Shown piece after piece: positions 7,379-14,673 of a DNA stretch of 64,000 nucleotides. The position numbers and the translations under genes are program-made. The notes under the pieces were generated by a model. It searched no databases, was not told the DNA's origin, and was given only the letters and a program-made list of their open reading frames with translations. Source of the DNA: Paludibacteraceae bacterium. GTDB taxonomy: Bacteria > Bacteroidota > Bacteroidia > Bacteroidales > Paludibacteraceae. Position 1 is the stretch's first letter. Each line of letters starts with the position of its first letter. The stretch lies in contig CAJOEJ010000008.1 of assembly GCA_905233375.1 (NCBI GenBank), forward strand, positions 1 to 64,000, read 5' to 3'.

Positions 7379-7408
7379 ACGGTGCATGCTTTGGACGGCA
7401 TGCACCGT
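7379..7408. repeat. Perfect 11-bp inverted repeat (hairpin) before the peroxidase gene
   Basis: ACGGTGCATGC at 7379-7389 is exactly complementary to 7398-7408, leaving an 8-base loop. No U-run follows, so a classical terminator is unlikely; it could stabilise mRNA ends or adjust expression of the peroxidase gene downstream, or be a protein-binding palindrome. Confidence 0.6.
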
Positions 7409-7448
7409 GCTAATACTTACATCATATACAACTAAAACAGAAAACAAT

Positions 7449-7997
7449 ATGGCAACAATTTATGATTTTAAGGTCCTCTCTAATAGAGGCAAAGAAATAA
7501 ACCTCGCGGACTATCATGGTCAAGTGATTCTTATCGTCAACACCGCCTCCAAATGTGGTTTCACGCCGCAGTACGACGGTCTGGAGGAGCTATACAAGAA
7601 ATATAAAGACCAGGGCTTCGTCATCTTAGGCTTCCCGTGCGACCAGTTCGCGAACCAGGAACCGGGTAGCGATGAGCAGATCGAAGAGTTCTGCCGCCTC
7701 AACCACGGTGTAACCTTCCCGCTGATGGCCAAGAGTGATGTCAACGGCGCGAACGCCAATCCCGTCTTTGAGTACCTCAAGACGCAAGCGCCAACCGAGG
7801 AATACAAAGGTCTCAAAGCCAAAGCGGCACACGCTATGCTCAAGCGTATCAGCAAGAGCGTAGAGAAAGAGAGCGATATCCTCTGGAACTTCACCAAGTT
7901 CCTCGTTTCCAAAGACGGCAAGACCATCCAGCGCTTTGCGCCGGTAGCAGAACCCAAAGACTTCGAAGCTAACATCGTAGCCGAATTGGCAAAATAA
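7449..7997 (+). CDS. Glutathione-peroxidase family thiol peroxidase, copy 1
   Basis: A 182-residue GPx-fold enzyme that reduces hydroperoxides, in bacteria usually with thioredoxin. NTASKCGFTPQYDGLEELY holds the peroxidatic cysteine (Cys, not selenocysteine), FPCDQFANQEPG a second conserved cysteine region, and WNFTKFLV the conserved Trp-Asn pair. The frame extends upstream to 7359, but the MATIYDF start at 7449 matches the second copy at 53660, from which it differs at about 14 of 182 positions by eye. Last intact gene of the OhrR-linked cluster. Confidence 0.93.
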   Translation: MATIYDFKVLSNRGKEINLADYHGQVILIVNTASKCGFTPQYDGLEELYKKYKDQGFVILGFPCDQFANQEPGSDEQIEEFCRLNHGVTFPLMAKSDVNGANANPVFEYLKTQAPTEEYKGLKAKAAHAMLKRISKSVEKESDILWNFTKFLVSKDGKTIQRFAPVAEPKDFEANIVAELAK

Positions 7998-8017
7998 CAA
8001 TAAATCTATTTACTATT

Positions 8018-8149
8018 ATGAAGGAGCGAGTATAGATTGCGGAGATCACAGGCATCGACCGCAAGGAAGTGGACAAAGCGTTTGCAGAACTCAAGAAAGA
8101 AGGTGCAATCGTTTCACCGGTGCGTTGCAAGTGGGCTCCGGCTAACTAA
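8018..8149 (+). pseudogene. Remnant of a small helix-turn-helix protein
   Basis: An ATG at 8018 is followed by four codons and a TAG, after which the same frame reads [20 protein letters not shown], then [17 protein letters not shown] and TAA. The tail matches the C-terminal half of small Bacteroidales winged-helix proteins ending in SPxRCxWxPA. The usual N-terminal part is missing and the stop is in-frame, so this is a truncated, broken copy rather than a working gene. Confidence 0.6.
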
Positions 8150-8191
8150 GAACCCTGCGCCACAATCGCAGGCAAATGAATTTCTTTGTCG

Positions 8192-8221
8192 GGGGAAGGT
8201 CTCGGCTCTTCCCCTTATTTT
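8192..8221 (+). terminator. Rho-independent terminator
   Basis: GGGGAAG at 8192-8198 pairs with CTTCCCC at 8208-8214, followed by TTATTTT. It closes the peroxide-stress cluster before the radical SAM gene. Confidence 0.7.
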
Positions 8222-8244
8222 ATCCGGCATAAGAGATACTAGTT

Positions 8245-9333
8245 ATGGATTTACAAGGATATATGAGCGGAGCCATCCGCCGTATCATGGAGAAAGCCTA
8301 CCGCAATGTGTTAGGCAACCCGCGCGAGGCAAAAACAGTCTTCCGCTTGCAACAGATTTTCCTCAAATCGGAAAGTAGGCGTAAGAGCGTGGCGAAGGAA
8401 ACGGGGATTGATGTTCCGCCTTTCCTTATTTGCAGTATCTCCACCGAATGTAACCTTTCTTGCAAAGGTTGCTATGCCCGTGCCAACGGTATAGCCGATG
8501 ACCCCGGTAAAAGCCAGCGTCCGACACTCACGCCGGAACAATGGCGCGGCATCTTCTCCGAAGCCGCATCGCTGGGTATCAACTTTGCCCTGCTGGCAGG
8601 AGGAGAACCGATGATGCGGAAAGATATCTTGGAGAAAGTAGCGGAAGTGGAGGATATGATTTTCCCGACCTTCACGAATGGTACACTCATCGGTCCCTCA
8701 TATATCGCTTTCTTGAAAGAGCATCTCAATCTTATTCCCGTCATCAGCATCGAAGGTGCGGAGCATGGCACGGACACACGGCGTGGCGCAGGTATCTACC
8801 GTCGCGCAATGATGTCTGTTGAGAGCCTGCACGCAGAAAAACTGTTCTTTGGTGTCAGCATCACCGTCACGACGGAAAATTTCGCACTGGTCACATCCGA
8901 CGAGTATGTGGATCACTTGCGCGACCTCGGTTGCAAACTCATTATCTATGTCGAGTATGTGCCTACCGAGCCCGGAACAGAACATCTGGCTTTCGGCGAT
9001 GCCGATTTGGAACAGATGGAAGCCGTGCAAGCGCATCAGCGTGAACGCTATCACGATGTGATCATCATCTCTTTCCCGGGTGACGAGAAGCACATGGGCG
9101 GTTGCTTGGCAGCAGGACGCGGATTCTTCCATATCGGTCCTGACGGTAGTGCCGAACCATGCCCGTTCTCGCCCTATAGCGACAGCAACGTGCTCACGCT
9201 GGGTGTCAAAGGAGCCTTGCAATCGCTTCTTTTCCAGCGTCTGCGCGAGGTGCATCTGGTAGGCGGCGAACATTCCGGCGGTTGCGCATTGTGGGAACAT
9301 CGCGAAGAAGTAGAACAAATGTTAAATCAATAA
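8245..9333 (+). CDS. Radical SAM protein with C-terminal cysteine region
   Basis: A 362-residue protein. CNLSCKGC near residue 70 is the CxxxCxxC motif binding the S-adenosylmethionine [4Fe-4S] cluster; LLAGGEPMM is the GGE motif contacting the SAM amino group. The C-terminal third has CLAAGRGFFHIGPDGSAEPC and a later GGCALW, resembling the additional cluster-binding region (SPASM-like) of peptide- and cofactor-modifying enzymes. The substrate cannot be told. A flavodoxin-like gene begins five bases later and could supply electrons. No peptide substrate gene is visible nearby. Confidence 0.82.
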   Translation: MDLQGYMSGAIRRIMEKAYRNVLGNPREAKTVFRLQQIFLKSESRRKSVAKETGIDVPPFLICSISTECNLSCKGCYARANGIADDPGKSQRPTLTPEQWRGIFSEAASLGINFALLAGGEPMMRKDILEKVAEVEDMIFPTFTNGTLIGPSYIAFLKEHLNLIPVISIEGAEHGTDTRRGAGIYRRAMMSVESLHAEKLFFGVSITVTTENFALVTSDEYVDHLRDLGCKLIIYVEYVPTEPGTEHLAFGDADLEQMEAVQAHQRERYHDVIIISFPGDEKHMGGCLAAGRGFFHIGPDGSAEPCPFSPYSDSNVLTLGVKGALQSLLFQRLREVHLVGGEHSGGCALWEHREEVEQMLNQ

Positions 9334-9337
9334 GTAT

Positions 9338-9745
9338 ATGAAATACGCAGTTCGTTATTTTAGTAAGTTCGGTCATTCCGAACAGATGGCAAAAGTAGTA
9401 GGCGAAGTGGTGAAAGCCAAACCGGAAACGGTAGCGGTACCTTTGTCCGAACCGGTGGATACACTCTATCTCGGAGCCGGTGTCTTCCTTGGTAAAGTCA
9501 ACGGAGCCATTGGTCAGTTCATCGACACACTCAAGCCGGAACTGGTGAAGAATGTAGTGTGCTTTGGTTCGTGTGCTATCATCGACTCACCGGTACCGCA
9601 GATGCGTAAGATGCTGGAAGCGAAAGGTATCCGGTGCGACGAGCGTTCGTTCACCTGCAAAGGTTCGATGGGGCCTCTCCATTCCGGTCATCCGAACCAG
9701 CAAGACCTTGCAGACTTACGGGCGTTTATTGAGAAAACTCTCTGA
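9338..9745 (+). CDS. Flavodoxin-like protein
   Basis: A 135-residue alpha/beta protein with KYAVRYFSKFGHSEQMAKVV at the N-terminus, where the first strand and phosphate-binding loop of flavodoxins lie, and later LYLGAGVFLGKVNGAIGQFI and VVCFGSCAI. The loop is FSKFGHSEQMA rather than the classical T/S-x-T-G-x-T, so FMN binding is likely but not certain. Five bases separate it from the radical SAM gene, which suggests it donates electrons to that enzyme. The next gene (ZIP transporter) starts four bases after it. Confidence 0.72.
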   Translation: MKYAVRYFSKFGHSEQMAKVVGEVVKAKPETVAVPLSEPVDTLYLGAGVFLGKVNGAIGQFIDTLKPELVKNVVCFGSCAIIDSPVPQMRKMLEAKGIRCDERSFTCKGSMGPLHSGHPNQQDLADLRAFIEKTL

Positions 9746-9748
9746 TAA

Positions 9749-10528
9749 ATGGTCAATATTCTCATTGGTCTGCTGATCCCTCTGTTGGGCACTATGATCG
9801 GGGCAGCGTTCGTGTTCTTTATGAAACGCGACATGCCCGAGCGCCTGCAGAAGGCCTTACTCGGCTTTGCGTCGGGTGTGATGGTCGCGGCGTCCGTCTA
9901 GTCGCTGCTCATCCCGTCTATCGACATGTCTCACGGCGAAGGTGCGATGCAAGTCGTACCGGCGGCTGTGGGCTTTTTGTTAGGCATGGGTTTCCTGCTG
10001 CTCATCGATGAACTGACCCCACACTTGCATGTCGGCAGTAACAAGCCCGAAGGTCTCAAAGCCCGCCTCTCGCGCACCGCGATGCTTGCTTTGGCGGTCA
10101 CCATTCACAACCTGCCGGAAGGCATGGCGGTCGGTGTCGTCTTTGCCGGTACACAAGACGGACAAGCGGACATCTCGCTCATGGGCGCACTAGCAATGTC
10201 TATCGGTATCGCGATCCAGAACATCCCCGAAGGCGCCATTATCTCCATGCCCATGCGGGCAGCAGGGAACAGCCGTTGGAAATCCTTCCTTATCGGTTCG
10301 TTAAGCGGCGTGGTCGAACCCGTAGGCGGTTTGCTGATCATCCTGCTGGCATCCCTTTTCCTGCCCGCCATGCCGTATCTGCTGGCTTTTGCAGCAGGTG
10401 CAATGATCTATGTGGTCGTCGAAGAACTCATCCCCGAAGCCTCCAACGGCACCCACTCGAACCTCAGTACCATCGGTTTTTCGCTGGGCTTTGTGCTGAT
10501 GATGGTTCTCGATGTGGTCATGGGATGA
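9749..10528 (+). pseudogene. ZIP-family metal transporter interrupted by an in-frame amber codon
   Basis: From the ATG at 9749 the frame reads as a ZIP (ZupT-like) zinc/divalent metal transporter, but codon 51 is TAG (9899-9901). The context, GVMVAASV-stop-SLLIPSID, is one where homologues normally have tryptophan, so a TGG to TAG change is the simplest explanation. The rest is intact for 208 codons and holds the metal-site helices HNLPEGMAVG and IQNIPEGAIISMP. Either the gene is newly inactivated, a shortened product starts at the ATG at 9926 without the first two helices, or the stop is suppressed or a sequencing error. Confidence 0.85.
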
Positions 10529-10555
10529 TCTATGCAATTTTTTATCCTTAAATCC

Positions 10556-10585
10556 TTGCAAGTATAAAAAAATGTAGTACCTTTG
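10556..10585 (+). promoter_or_regulatory. Promoter of the small secreted protein gene
   Basis: TTGCAAGTAT begins at 10556 and TACCTTTG is at 10578-10585, with 18 bases between the boxes. The ATG at 10602 follows after a short leader. Confidence 0.7.
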
Positions 10586-10601
10586 CACAAAATTTCAGTT
10601 A

Positions 10602-10979
10602 ATGAACAAAAAATTATTCATAGCAATTATGAGTTGCATCCTTACGATGGGACTTCATGCTGAGACGATCCGCGTGTTGCGGTTTGTACCGATAGCTGGT
10701 TCAGAGAGCGAAGTGGCTCAAAACAGTTTGCGCAAAGTGGTCTTTACCCCGGACAGCATCGTACTTATCTCCGCCTTGGACGGAGAACCTGCACCCATGT
10801 ACAAGTATGACTACCAGGCGATTGTGTTTGACGAAAGCAGTTCGGCGGGTGGGGTGGAGCCTACCTCCAAGCCCTCCCAAAATGGATGGGAGAAAATTAT
10901 CCGGAACGGACAACTCTATATAAGGTACAAAGGGACAATGTATAATGTACAAGGGCAAAGGGTGAATGGTGATTGGTAA
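10602..10979 (+). CDS. Small secreted protein with a C-terminal MYNVQGQRV-type tail
   Basis: A 125-residue protein with a signal peptide (NKKLFIAIMSCILTMGLHAE). The middle contains VLRFVPIAGSE and DSIVLISALDGEP. The C-terminus, KIIRNGQLYIRYKGTMYNVQ followed by GQRVN, resembles the short conserved tails at the ends of many Bacteroidales secreted proteins. Residues 86-97 (EPTSKPSQNGWE) come from a palindromic repeat copy (10857-10892), and the tail overlaps a GTACAA micro-repeat also found between genes at 12296. No function recognised. Confidence 0.6.
   Translation: MNKKLFIAIMSCILTMGLHAETIRVLRFVPIAGSESEVAQNSLRKVVFTPDSIVLISALDGEPAPMYKYDYQAIVFDESSSAGGVEPTSKPSQNGWEKIIRNGQLYIRYKGTMYNVQGQRVNGDW
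10857..10892 (+). repeat. Palindromic repeat copy inside a coding sequence
   Basis: GAGCCTACCTCCAAGCCCTC and the following CCAAAATGGATGGGAG match the AAGCCTACC plus CCCTCCC pattern of the repeats bounding the DUF559 unit at 55070-55528. The copy is in-frame and degenerate. Confidence 0.55.
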
Positions 10980-11017
10980 TTGGCTAAGAATGAAACATTA
11001 AAAATTATAGAATAAAT

Positions 11018-11588
11018 ATGAGACGCATAATCCTTTCACTTTTAATATTCTTATTTCTTTCAACTTTTAATTTTCATCTTTCATTTTTATCCGCGCAGAC
11101 GTACGTGTGGAAGAACGAACGGTCATGCGCTGATAGAAGATCCGGACAGTATCACGTTTGTCAAGCCGGACAGGGGTTTGCTGGTGGTGGACAGCGTGGA
11201 TAACAGTTCGCATTTCGACTATGTGTTTACGTATCCTACCGTCGATCATGCCGGTAAGCCCTGTGTGATGTCGGCGGTATTGTCTTTGCCTGCTGCCCCC
11301 AAAGCGAGCAAGCAAATCGGCAAGATGGCGATGTGCAGCCATTATTCGATTATGCGCTCGGATGAGGCGCCGAGTGAGGGTGACGTGTTCGACTTGCAGA
11401 CCATAGGTCTGAGCAAAGGAATGGCGGTGGTGAGTGCCGACTACGAGGGTTTTGGTGCGACGGGTGACCGTATTCAGGCTTACTGCTTCGCCGAGGCGAA
11501 TGCGCGCGCTTCTATCGACGCCCTGCTGGCGGCACGCGAATGGTTGATCGGGCAGGGGTATACCTTGGGCGACTCGATACTGAACTAG
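11018..11588 (+). pseudogene. Frameshifted, truncated secreted alpha/beta-hydrolase
   Basis: The gene starts with a signal peptide at 11018. At 11114-11121 the four bases AACG are duplicated; removing one copy restores WKNGHALIEDPDSITFVKP and joins the two frames. The second frame continues as DYVFTYPTVDHAGKPCVMSA, MAMCSHYSIM and VVSADYEGFGATGDR, the pattern of Bacteroidales secreted lipase-like hydrolases. It breaks off at GYTLGDSI, before the expected nucleophile elbow, at a stop at 11586. So it carries both a frameshift and loss of the catalytic C-terminal half. Confidence 0.75.
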
Positions 11589-11983
11589 AGCTCCAATCCA
11601 TCTCCGGCAAAGTAGGCAACATGATTTTCAAGACCTACAAAAGCGGCAAGGTCGGCTTGTACCGCTACCTCCCAACCCGGCGAACCGCACCCCTCACGCC
11701 CCAAGAGCGCGCCAGCCGACGCAGGTTCGCCGTCATCTCCCGAACCGTCGCGCAGATCCAAAGCCGCTACGAGTGGATCGACGAGGCGGCGCGAGACCGC
11801 AAGAAGATCTTCGCCAAGGTCAAGTACCATTACGACCGCATCACCGCCGCCGAACCCCACCTCTCCGACCAGCAGATCATCGTCCGCATCCTCGACGTTT
11901 TTCTGCCACACTACCGAGACATTCACGGGAAATCTAACCGACATTCACCTGACAAACGACCTTTTTATGCAACGAATCAGTAA
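11583..11983 (+). pseudogene. Remnant of an unrecognised basic protein joined to the broken hydrolase
   Basis: After the hydrolase breaks off, another frame reads ELQSISGKVGNMIFKTYKSG, then an arginine-rich stretch with QERASRRRFAVISRTVAQIQ and RDRKKIFAKVKYHYDRI, ending at 11981. There is no ATG at the point where the protein-like sequence begins; the first in-frame internal ATG is at 11621. The abrupt change near 11580 suggests a deletion or insertion junction between two former genes. The family is not recognised; an element-borne origin is possible. Confidence 0.45.
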
Positions 11984-12133
11984 ACAACAATTGGCAAAGA
12001 ACCTGTCGCACCAAGTGCCGATAGCCGCAAGTACCGCAACAAATTGTACAACCGCGATTGGCTTTTCATCACCGAAGTATTGGATTTATCCGACTATGCG
12101 GGGTGCGATTTGGCAAAAATCTCAGCGGAATGA
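11967..12133 (+). pseudogene. Short frameshifted gene fragment
   Basis: An ATG at 11967 opens MQRISKQQLAKNLS; one frame over, the sequence continues as RKYRNKLYNRDWLFITEVLD and LSDYAGCDLAKISAE with a TGA at 12131-12133, directly before a terminator. The coding-like sequence in two frames suggests a small gene with a frameshift around 12010-12025. No family recognised. Confidence 0.4.
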
Positions 12134-12140
12134 GATTCAC

Positions 12141-12172
12141 GGAGACGATTATTTGGTCGTCTCCGATTTTTA
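12141..12172 (+). terminator. Rho-independent terminator
   Basis: GGAGACGA at 12141-12148 pairs perfectly with TCGTCTCC at 12157-12164 and is followed by GATTTTTAT. It closes the decayed plus-strand region. Confidence 0.8.
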
Positions 12173-12326
12173 TACTAATTTTGCACCGGATTTACAACCC
12201 CTCCCGTGTCTGGTTGGAGTGACGCTCCCCACTACTCCTGCCGTTCGAACTGCCAAGTCAAGGCAGTTCTCCACCCCTCAAGGGGAGGAGGGGAGGTACA
12301 AAGTGACAATGTACAATGTACAAAGG
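12173..12326. repeat. Intergenic palindromic repeat and GTACAA micro-repeat
   Basis: The gap holds a GC-rich palindromic copy at 12269-12297 (CACCCCTCAAGGGGAGG and continuing GGAGG), related to the DUF559-bounding repeats, then at 12296-12330 a GTACAAAGTGACAATGTACA micro-repeat closely related to the coding tail at 10922-10960. No gene is seen. Confidence 0.5.
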
Positions 12327-12360
12327 ACAAAAAATCGCATCCTTTAGGGTGCGATTTTTT
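12327..12360. terminator. Bidirectional terminator
   Basis: AAAAAATCGCA and TGCGATTTTTT form a stem with a short inner CCT/GGG extension. It ends the minus-strand yihY transcript and would also stop plus-strand reading. Confidence 0.85.
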
Positions 12361-13675
12361 ACATCTCATCGATGCGGATCTGATCGAGGGGTTGGGGGGA
12401 GGATTTGAGACGGAGGTACTGCTCCCAGAACCGTTGCATCTCCGGGGACGGGTTCTGCAGAAACTCCTCCGCGCCCTGCCGGTCGATGCGGCTGAGGACC
12501 ATCCCGACGCTGATGGTATGCGTGTCCAGGGCAGGCTGGTAGGTCTTGTCCTCTTCGTTCTCCGTAAAGACCTCCCGCAGCAGTCCCGTCTCAACCAGCC
12601 GTGCGAGCAGCTGGTTAACGAGCCGGATCGGCAGATGGTCGTGCGCCGCCAGGTTATGTGCGGTCAGCGGCGGTTCATCCGCTTCGAAACGGCGGATGAT
12701 GACCGACAACAGGTACAGCATCACAAAATCTTTGTACCGCCGCGACATATGGTTCATATCATGCTCGTATTCGAACTCTTCGTTGTTCTGGATGGCATAA
12801 CTCATCTCGGCTCCGATGAGGATGAGCAGGCTGGTGTATTGCAGCCATGTCATGAGGATGGGTATGGACGCGAAGGCACCATAGACGATGCTGGTCCGGC
12901 TGAGTAGTGCAATCAGATAGACCGACAGCATCTGGAGCAGCTGGAAGAGGGTACCCATGAGCACGCCCGGTATGAGAGCGGGCATGAACCGCACTTTGGT
13001 GTTCGGGATGGCAATATACATCCACGTAAACAGGATCCAGCAGATGGCGAACTGGAGCATGCGTGTTCCGCCCCGATGGAACAGATCATGCAGCTGCTCG
13101 ACGTGCCCGATGCTCTCCACCGTCGAATGGACGAAGATGTTGATACCGGCGCTGCAGACGATGAGGACGGGAATGAGCACGACGATTGCTATATAAGTGG
13201 TGACCTGCCGCAAGATAGAGCGGGATTTGTGTACGTTCCATATGCGGTTGAACGCCGCTTCGACCGACTGGAAGAACGAATAGACCGCCCATAGGAGTAT
13301 GAGGATACCGATTCCGAGGAAGACACCCCCCTGCGCCGTTTCCAGATAGCGCTCCACCATCGACATGATGGTCGGCACCATGTTCGTCTCTCCGAGGAAC
13401 GAGGCGTTGAGCTGCCGCTCGATCACATCCGCCACGCCGAACCCTTTGGCTATCGCCAGAATCATCGCCAGGATAGGAATGATGGCGAAGATGAGCGAGT
13501 AGGTGAGGCTCTTGGCTTTGTCGTTGAGCTGCTTGCTGGTGAAACCGCGCACGACGAGCACGAGCGTACGAATCATCTTGTAACCGAGACGCTGCAAGAA
13601 TCCGTCGTACTCCGCCGCTGTCACGCGCCACATGTCGTAGCGGATAAAATGAACGAGTTTGGAAAATTTATTCAT
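12359..13675 (-). CDS. YihY/BrkB family membrane protein with a C-terminal winged-helix-like domain
   Basis: About 438 residues. The YihY core spans residues 35-300: KAKSLTYSLIFAIIPILAMI, LILLWAVYSFFQSVEAAFNRI and VYGAFASIPILMTWLQYTSL are typical, with six membrane helices. The remaining 130 residues form a soluble domain (LPIRLVNQLLARLVETGLL) resembling a winged helix, an arrangement common in Bacteroidetes copies. Family members were once mis-annotated as RNase BN; the true role is unknown. The frame runs to 13735, but the ATG at 13675 avoids the RNase P RNA, which ends only about nine bases upstream, so the mRNA may start at the tRNA promoter. Confidence 0.87.
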   Translation of the reverse strand: MNKFSKLVHFIRYDMWRVTAAEYDGFLQRLGYKMIRTLVLVVRGFTSKQLNDKAKSLTYSLIFAIIPILAMILAIAKGFGVADVIERQLNASFLGETNMVPTIMSMVERYLETAQGGVFLGIGILILLWAVYSFFQSVEAAFNRIWNVHKSRSILRQVTTYIAIVVLIPVLIVCSAGINIFVHSTVESIGHVEQLHDLFHRGGTRMLQFAICWILFTWMYIAIPNTKVRFMPALIPGVLMGTLFQLLQMLSVYLIALLSRTSIVYGAFASIPILMTWLQYTSLLILIGAEMSYAIQNNEEFEYEHDMNHMSRRYKDFVMLYLLSVIIRRFEADEPPLTAHNLAAHDHLPIRLVNQLLARLVETGLLREVFTENEEDKTYQPALDTHTISVGMVLSRIDRQGAEEFLQNPSPEMQRFWEQYLRLKSSPQPLDQIRIDEM

Positions 13676-13683
13676 ACCAAATG

Positions 13684-13966
13684 GGGTAGCAGGTCTGTAA
13701 GCCGGGTTCTGTACTGCCGAAGCAGTGTCTATCATTCATCTCGAGCCGCGTGTTACCACGTGCTTCTCTCGCTTCCTACCCTCCGGCTTGCGCGAGCAAC
13801 GCTCAAACGCCGGTTTACTTGGAATTGCAGCCCACAGTGTGCCCGTTTCACATTTCTCGTCTCTGTAGCGGTGACCAAACATTACTGCCTGACGGCGGTT
13901 AACCGTTGTGGTGCTCTGTGCTGCCCGGACTTTCCTCTGCATGCAGCGATAGACCGACCTGCTGGG
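13684..13966 (-). ncRNA. rnpB: RNase P RNA
   Basis: On the minus strand the 5' end AGCAGGTC pairs with the 3' end GACCTGCT (plus-strand 13956-13963 and 13688-13695) to form the P1 helix. The universal GAGGAAAGTCCGGGC block follows the 5' end, and ACAGAACCCGGCTTACAGAC marks the conserved 3' end, where P4 is completed. The total of about 283 nt is compact for a bacterial type A RNA, so some peripheral helices are probably reduced. Boundaries are set from P1 and may be off by a few bases. It is directly preceded by tRNA-Gly and followed by yihY. Confidence 0.92.
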
Positions 13967-14037
13967 AGCGGTGTACGGGAATCGAACCCGCCTCCTCGGC
14001 TTGGGAAGCCGATGCACTACCGATGTGCTAACACCGC
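13967..14037 (-). tRNA. tRNA-Gly (anticodon CCC)
   Basis: The minus strand folds as a complete cloverleaf: acceptor GCGGTGT pairs with ACACCGC, D stem GCAC with GTGC, anticodon stem TCGGC with GCCGA around loop TTCCCAA, and the T arm contains GGTTCGATTCC. The anticodon CCC reads GGG (glycine), and the unpaired T at 13967 agrees with U73 of glycine tRNAs. No CCA is encoded. Its 3' end abuts the RNase P RNA with essentially no spacer, so tRNA 3' processing would create the rnpB 5' end. Confidence 0.92.
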
Positions 14038-14090
14038 AAGAAATGTGCGATTTGACGATTTACAAGGTACGTTTTTCATCAAAAAGCGTG

Positions 14091-14121
14091 CAAAGGTACG
14101 GCTTTTTTTGCAAATATGCAA
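14091..14121 (-). promoter_or_regulatory. Promoter of tRNA-Gly/rnpB (and probably yihY)
   Basis: Minus-strand TTGCATATTTGC begins at 14121 and TACCTTTG spans 14098-14091, with 19 bases between. It diverges from the cdd promoter about 20 bases away. Confidence 0.75.
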
Positions 14122-14138
14122 ATTTTATTGCAATTTTT

Positions 14139-14169
14139 TTGTAAATTTCAAAAAAAAGTAGTATCTTTG
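14139..14169 (+). promoter_or_regulatory. Promoter of cdd
   Basis: TTGT at 14139-14142 and TATCTTTG at 14162-14169 are separated by 19 bases, with an A-rich spacer. The cdd ATG is at 14191. Confidence 0.7.
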
Positions 14170-14190
14170 CAGCCCAAATATAAAATTACT

Positions 14191-14673
14191 ATGAAAGAAT
14201 ACCATTTGTCAGCGACGATGCGGGTGTACGCATGGGACGAGTTGAGTGAGGAGCAGCAGTCTCTGCTCCGTATCGCCAAGGATCAGACGGAGCGCAGTTA
14301 CTGTCCGTACAGCGGTTTCCATGTAGGCGCAGCGGTGCTGTTGGGTAACGGCGAGGTGATCCGCGGTTGCAACCAGGAGAATGCGGCGTATCCGAGCGGC
14401 TTGTGTGCGGAGCGCGTAGCGCTGTTTGCAGCGGGTGCGCAGTACCCCGAGCAGCCGGTGACCAAACTGGCGATCGCGTGTTATACCGACGGACATTTCA
14501 CCAAGGAGCCCGGTTCGCCCTGCGGCGCGTGCCGACAGGTGATGCTCGAAACGGAGCACCGCTACGGCAACAAGATGGAGGTGCTCCTCTACGGAGAGGA
14601 CGCCGTGTATGTGTTCGACTCGGCGGCGGATCTGCTACCGCTCATCTTCGTGAGCGAGAACCTGAAAGGATAG
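14191..14673 (+). CDS. cdd: Cytidine deaminase
   Basis: A 160-residue enzyme converting cytidine or deoxycytidine to the uridine form in pyrimidine salvage. YCPYSGFHVGAAVLLGNGEV is the family start; ENAAYPSGLCAERVALF has the Cys-Ala-Glu zinc and proton-shuttle motif and SPCGACRQVMLE the two zinc cysteines, as in the short tetrameric class. The ATG at 14191 lies correctly behind the promoter; the longer frame from 14116 would start upstream of the -33 box. The LptF-like gene begins immediately after its TAG stop. Confidence 0.96.
   Translation: MKEYHLSATMRVYAWDELSEEQQSLLRIAKDQTERSYCPYSGFHVGAAVLLGNGEVIRGCNQENAAYPSGLCAERVALFAAGAQYPEQPVTKLAIACYTDGHFTKEPGSPCGACRQVMLETEHRYGNKMEVLLYGEDAVYVFDSAADLLPLIFVSENLKG

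Noticed and set aside
7379..7408. The hairpin before the first peroxidase as a rho-independent terminator
   Set aside because: The stem is strong but no T-run follows on either strand.
8018..10528. Two in-frame TAG codons (8033 and 9899) hinting at TAG reassignment
   Set aside because: TAG ends several intact genes here (for example cdd at 14671-14673 and the ExbB-type gene), so it works as a stop; the two cases are better read as pseudogene lesions.
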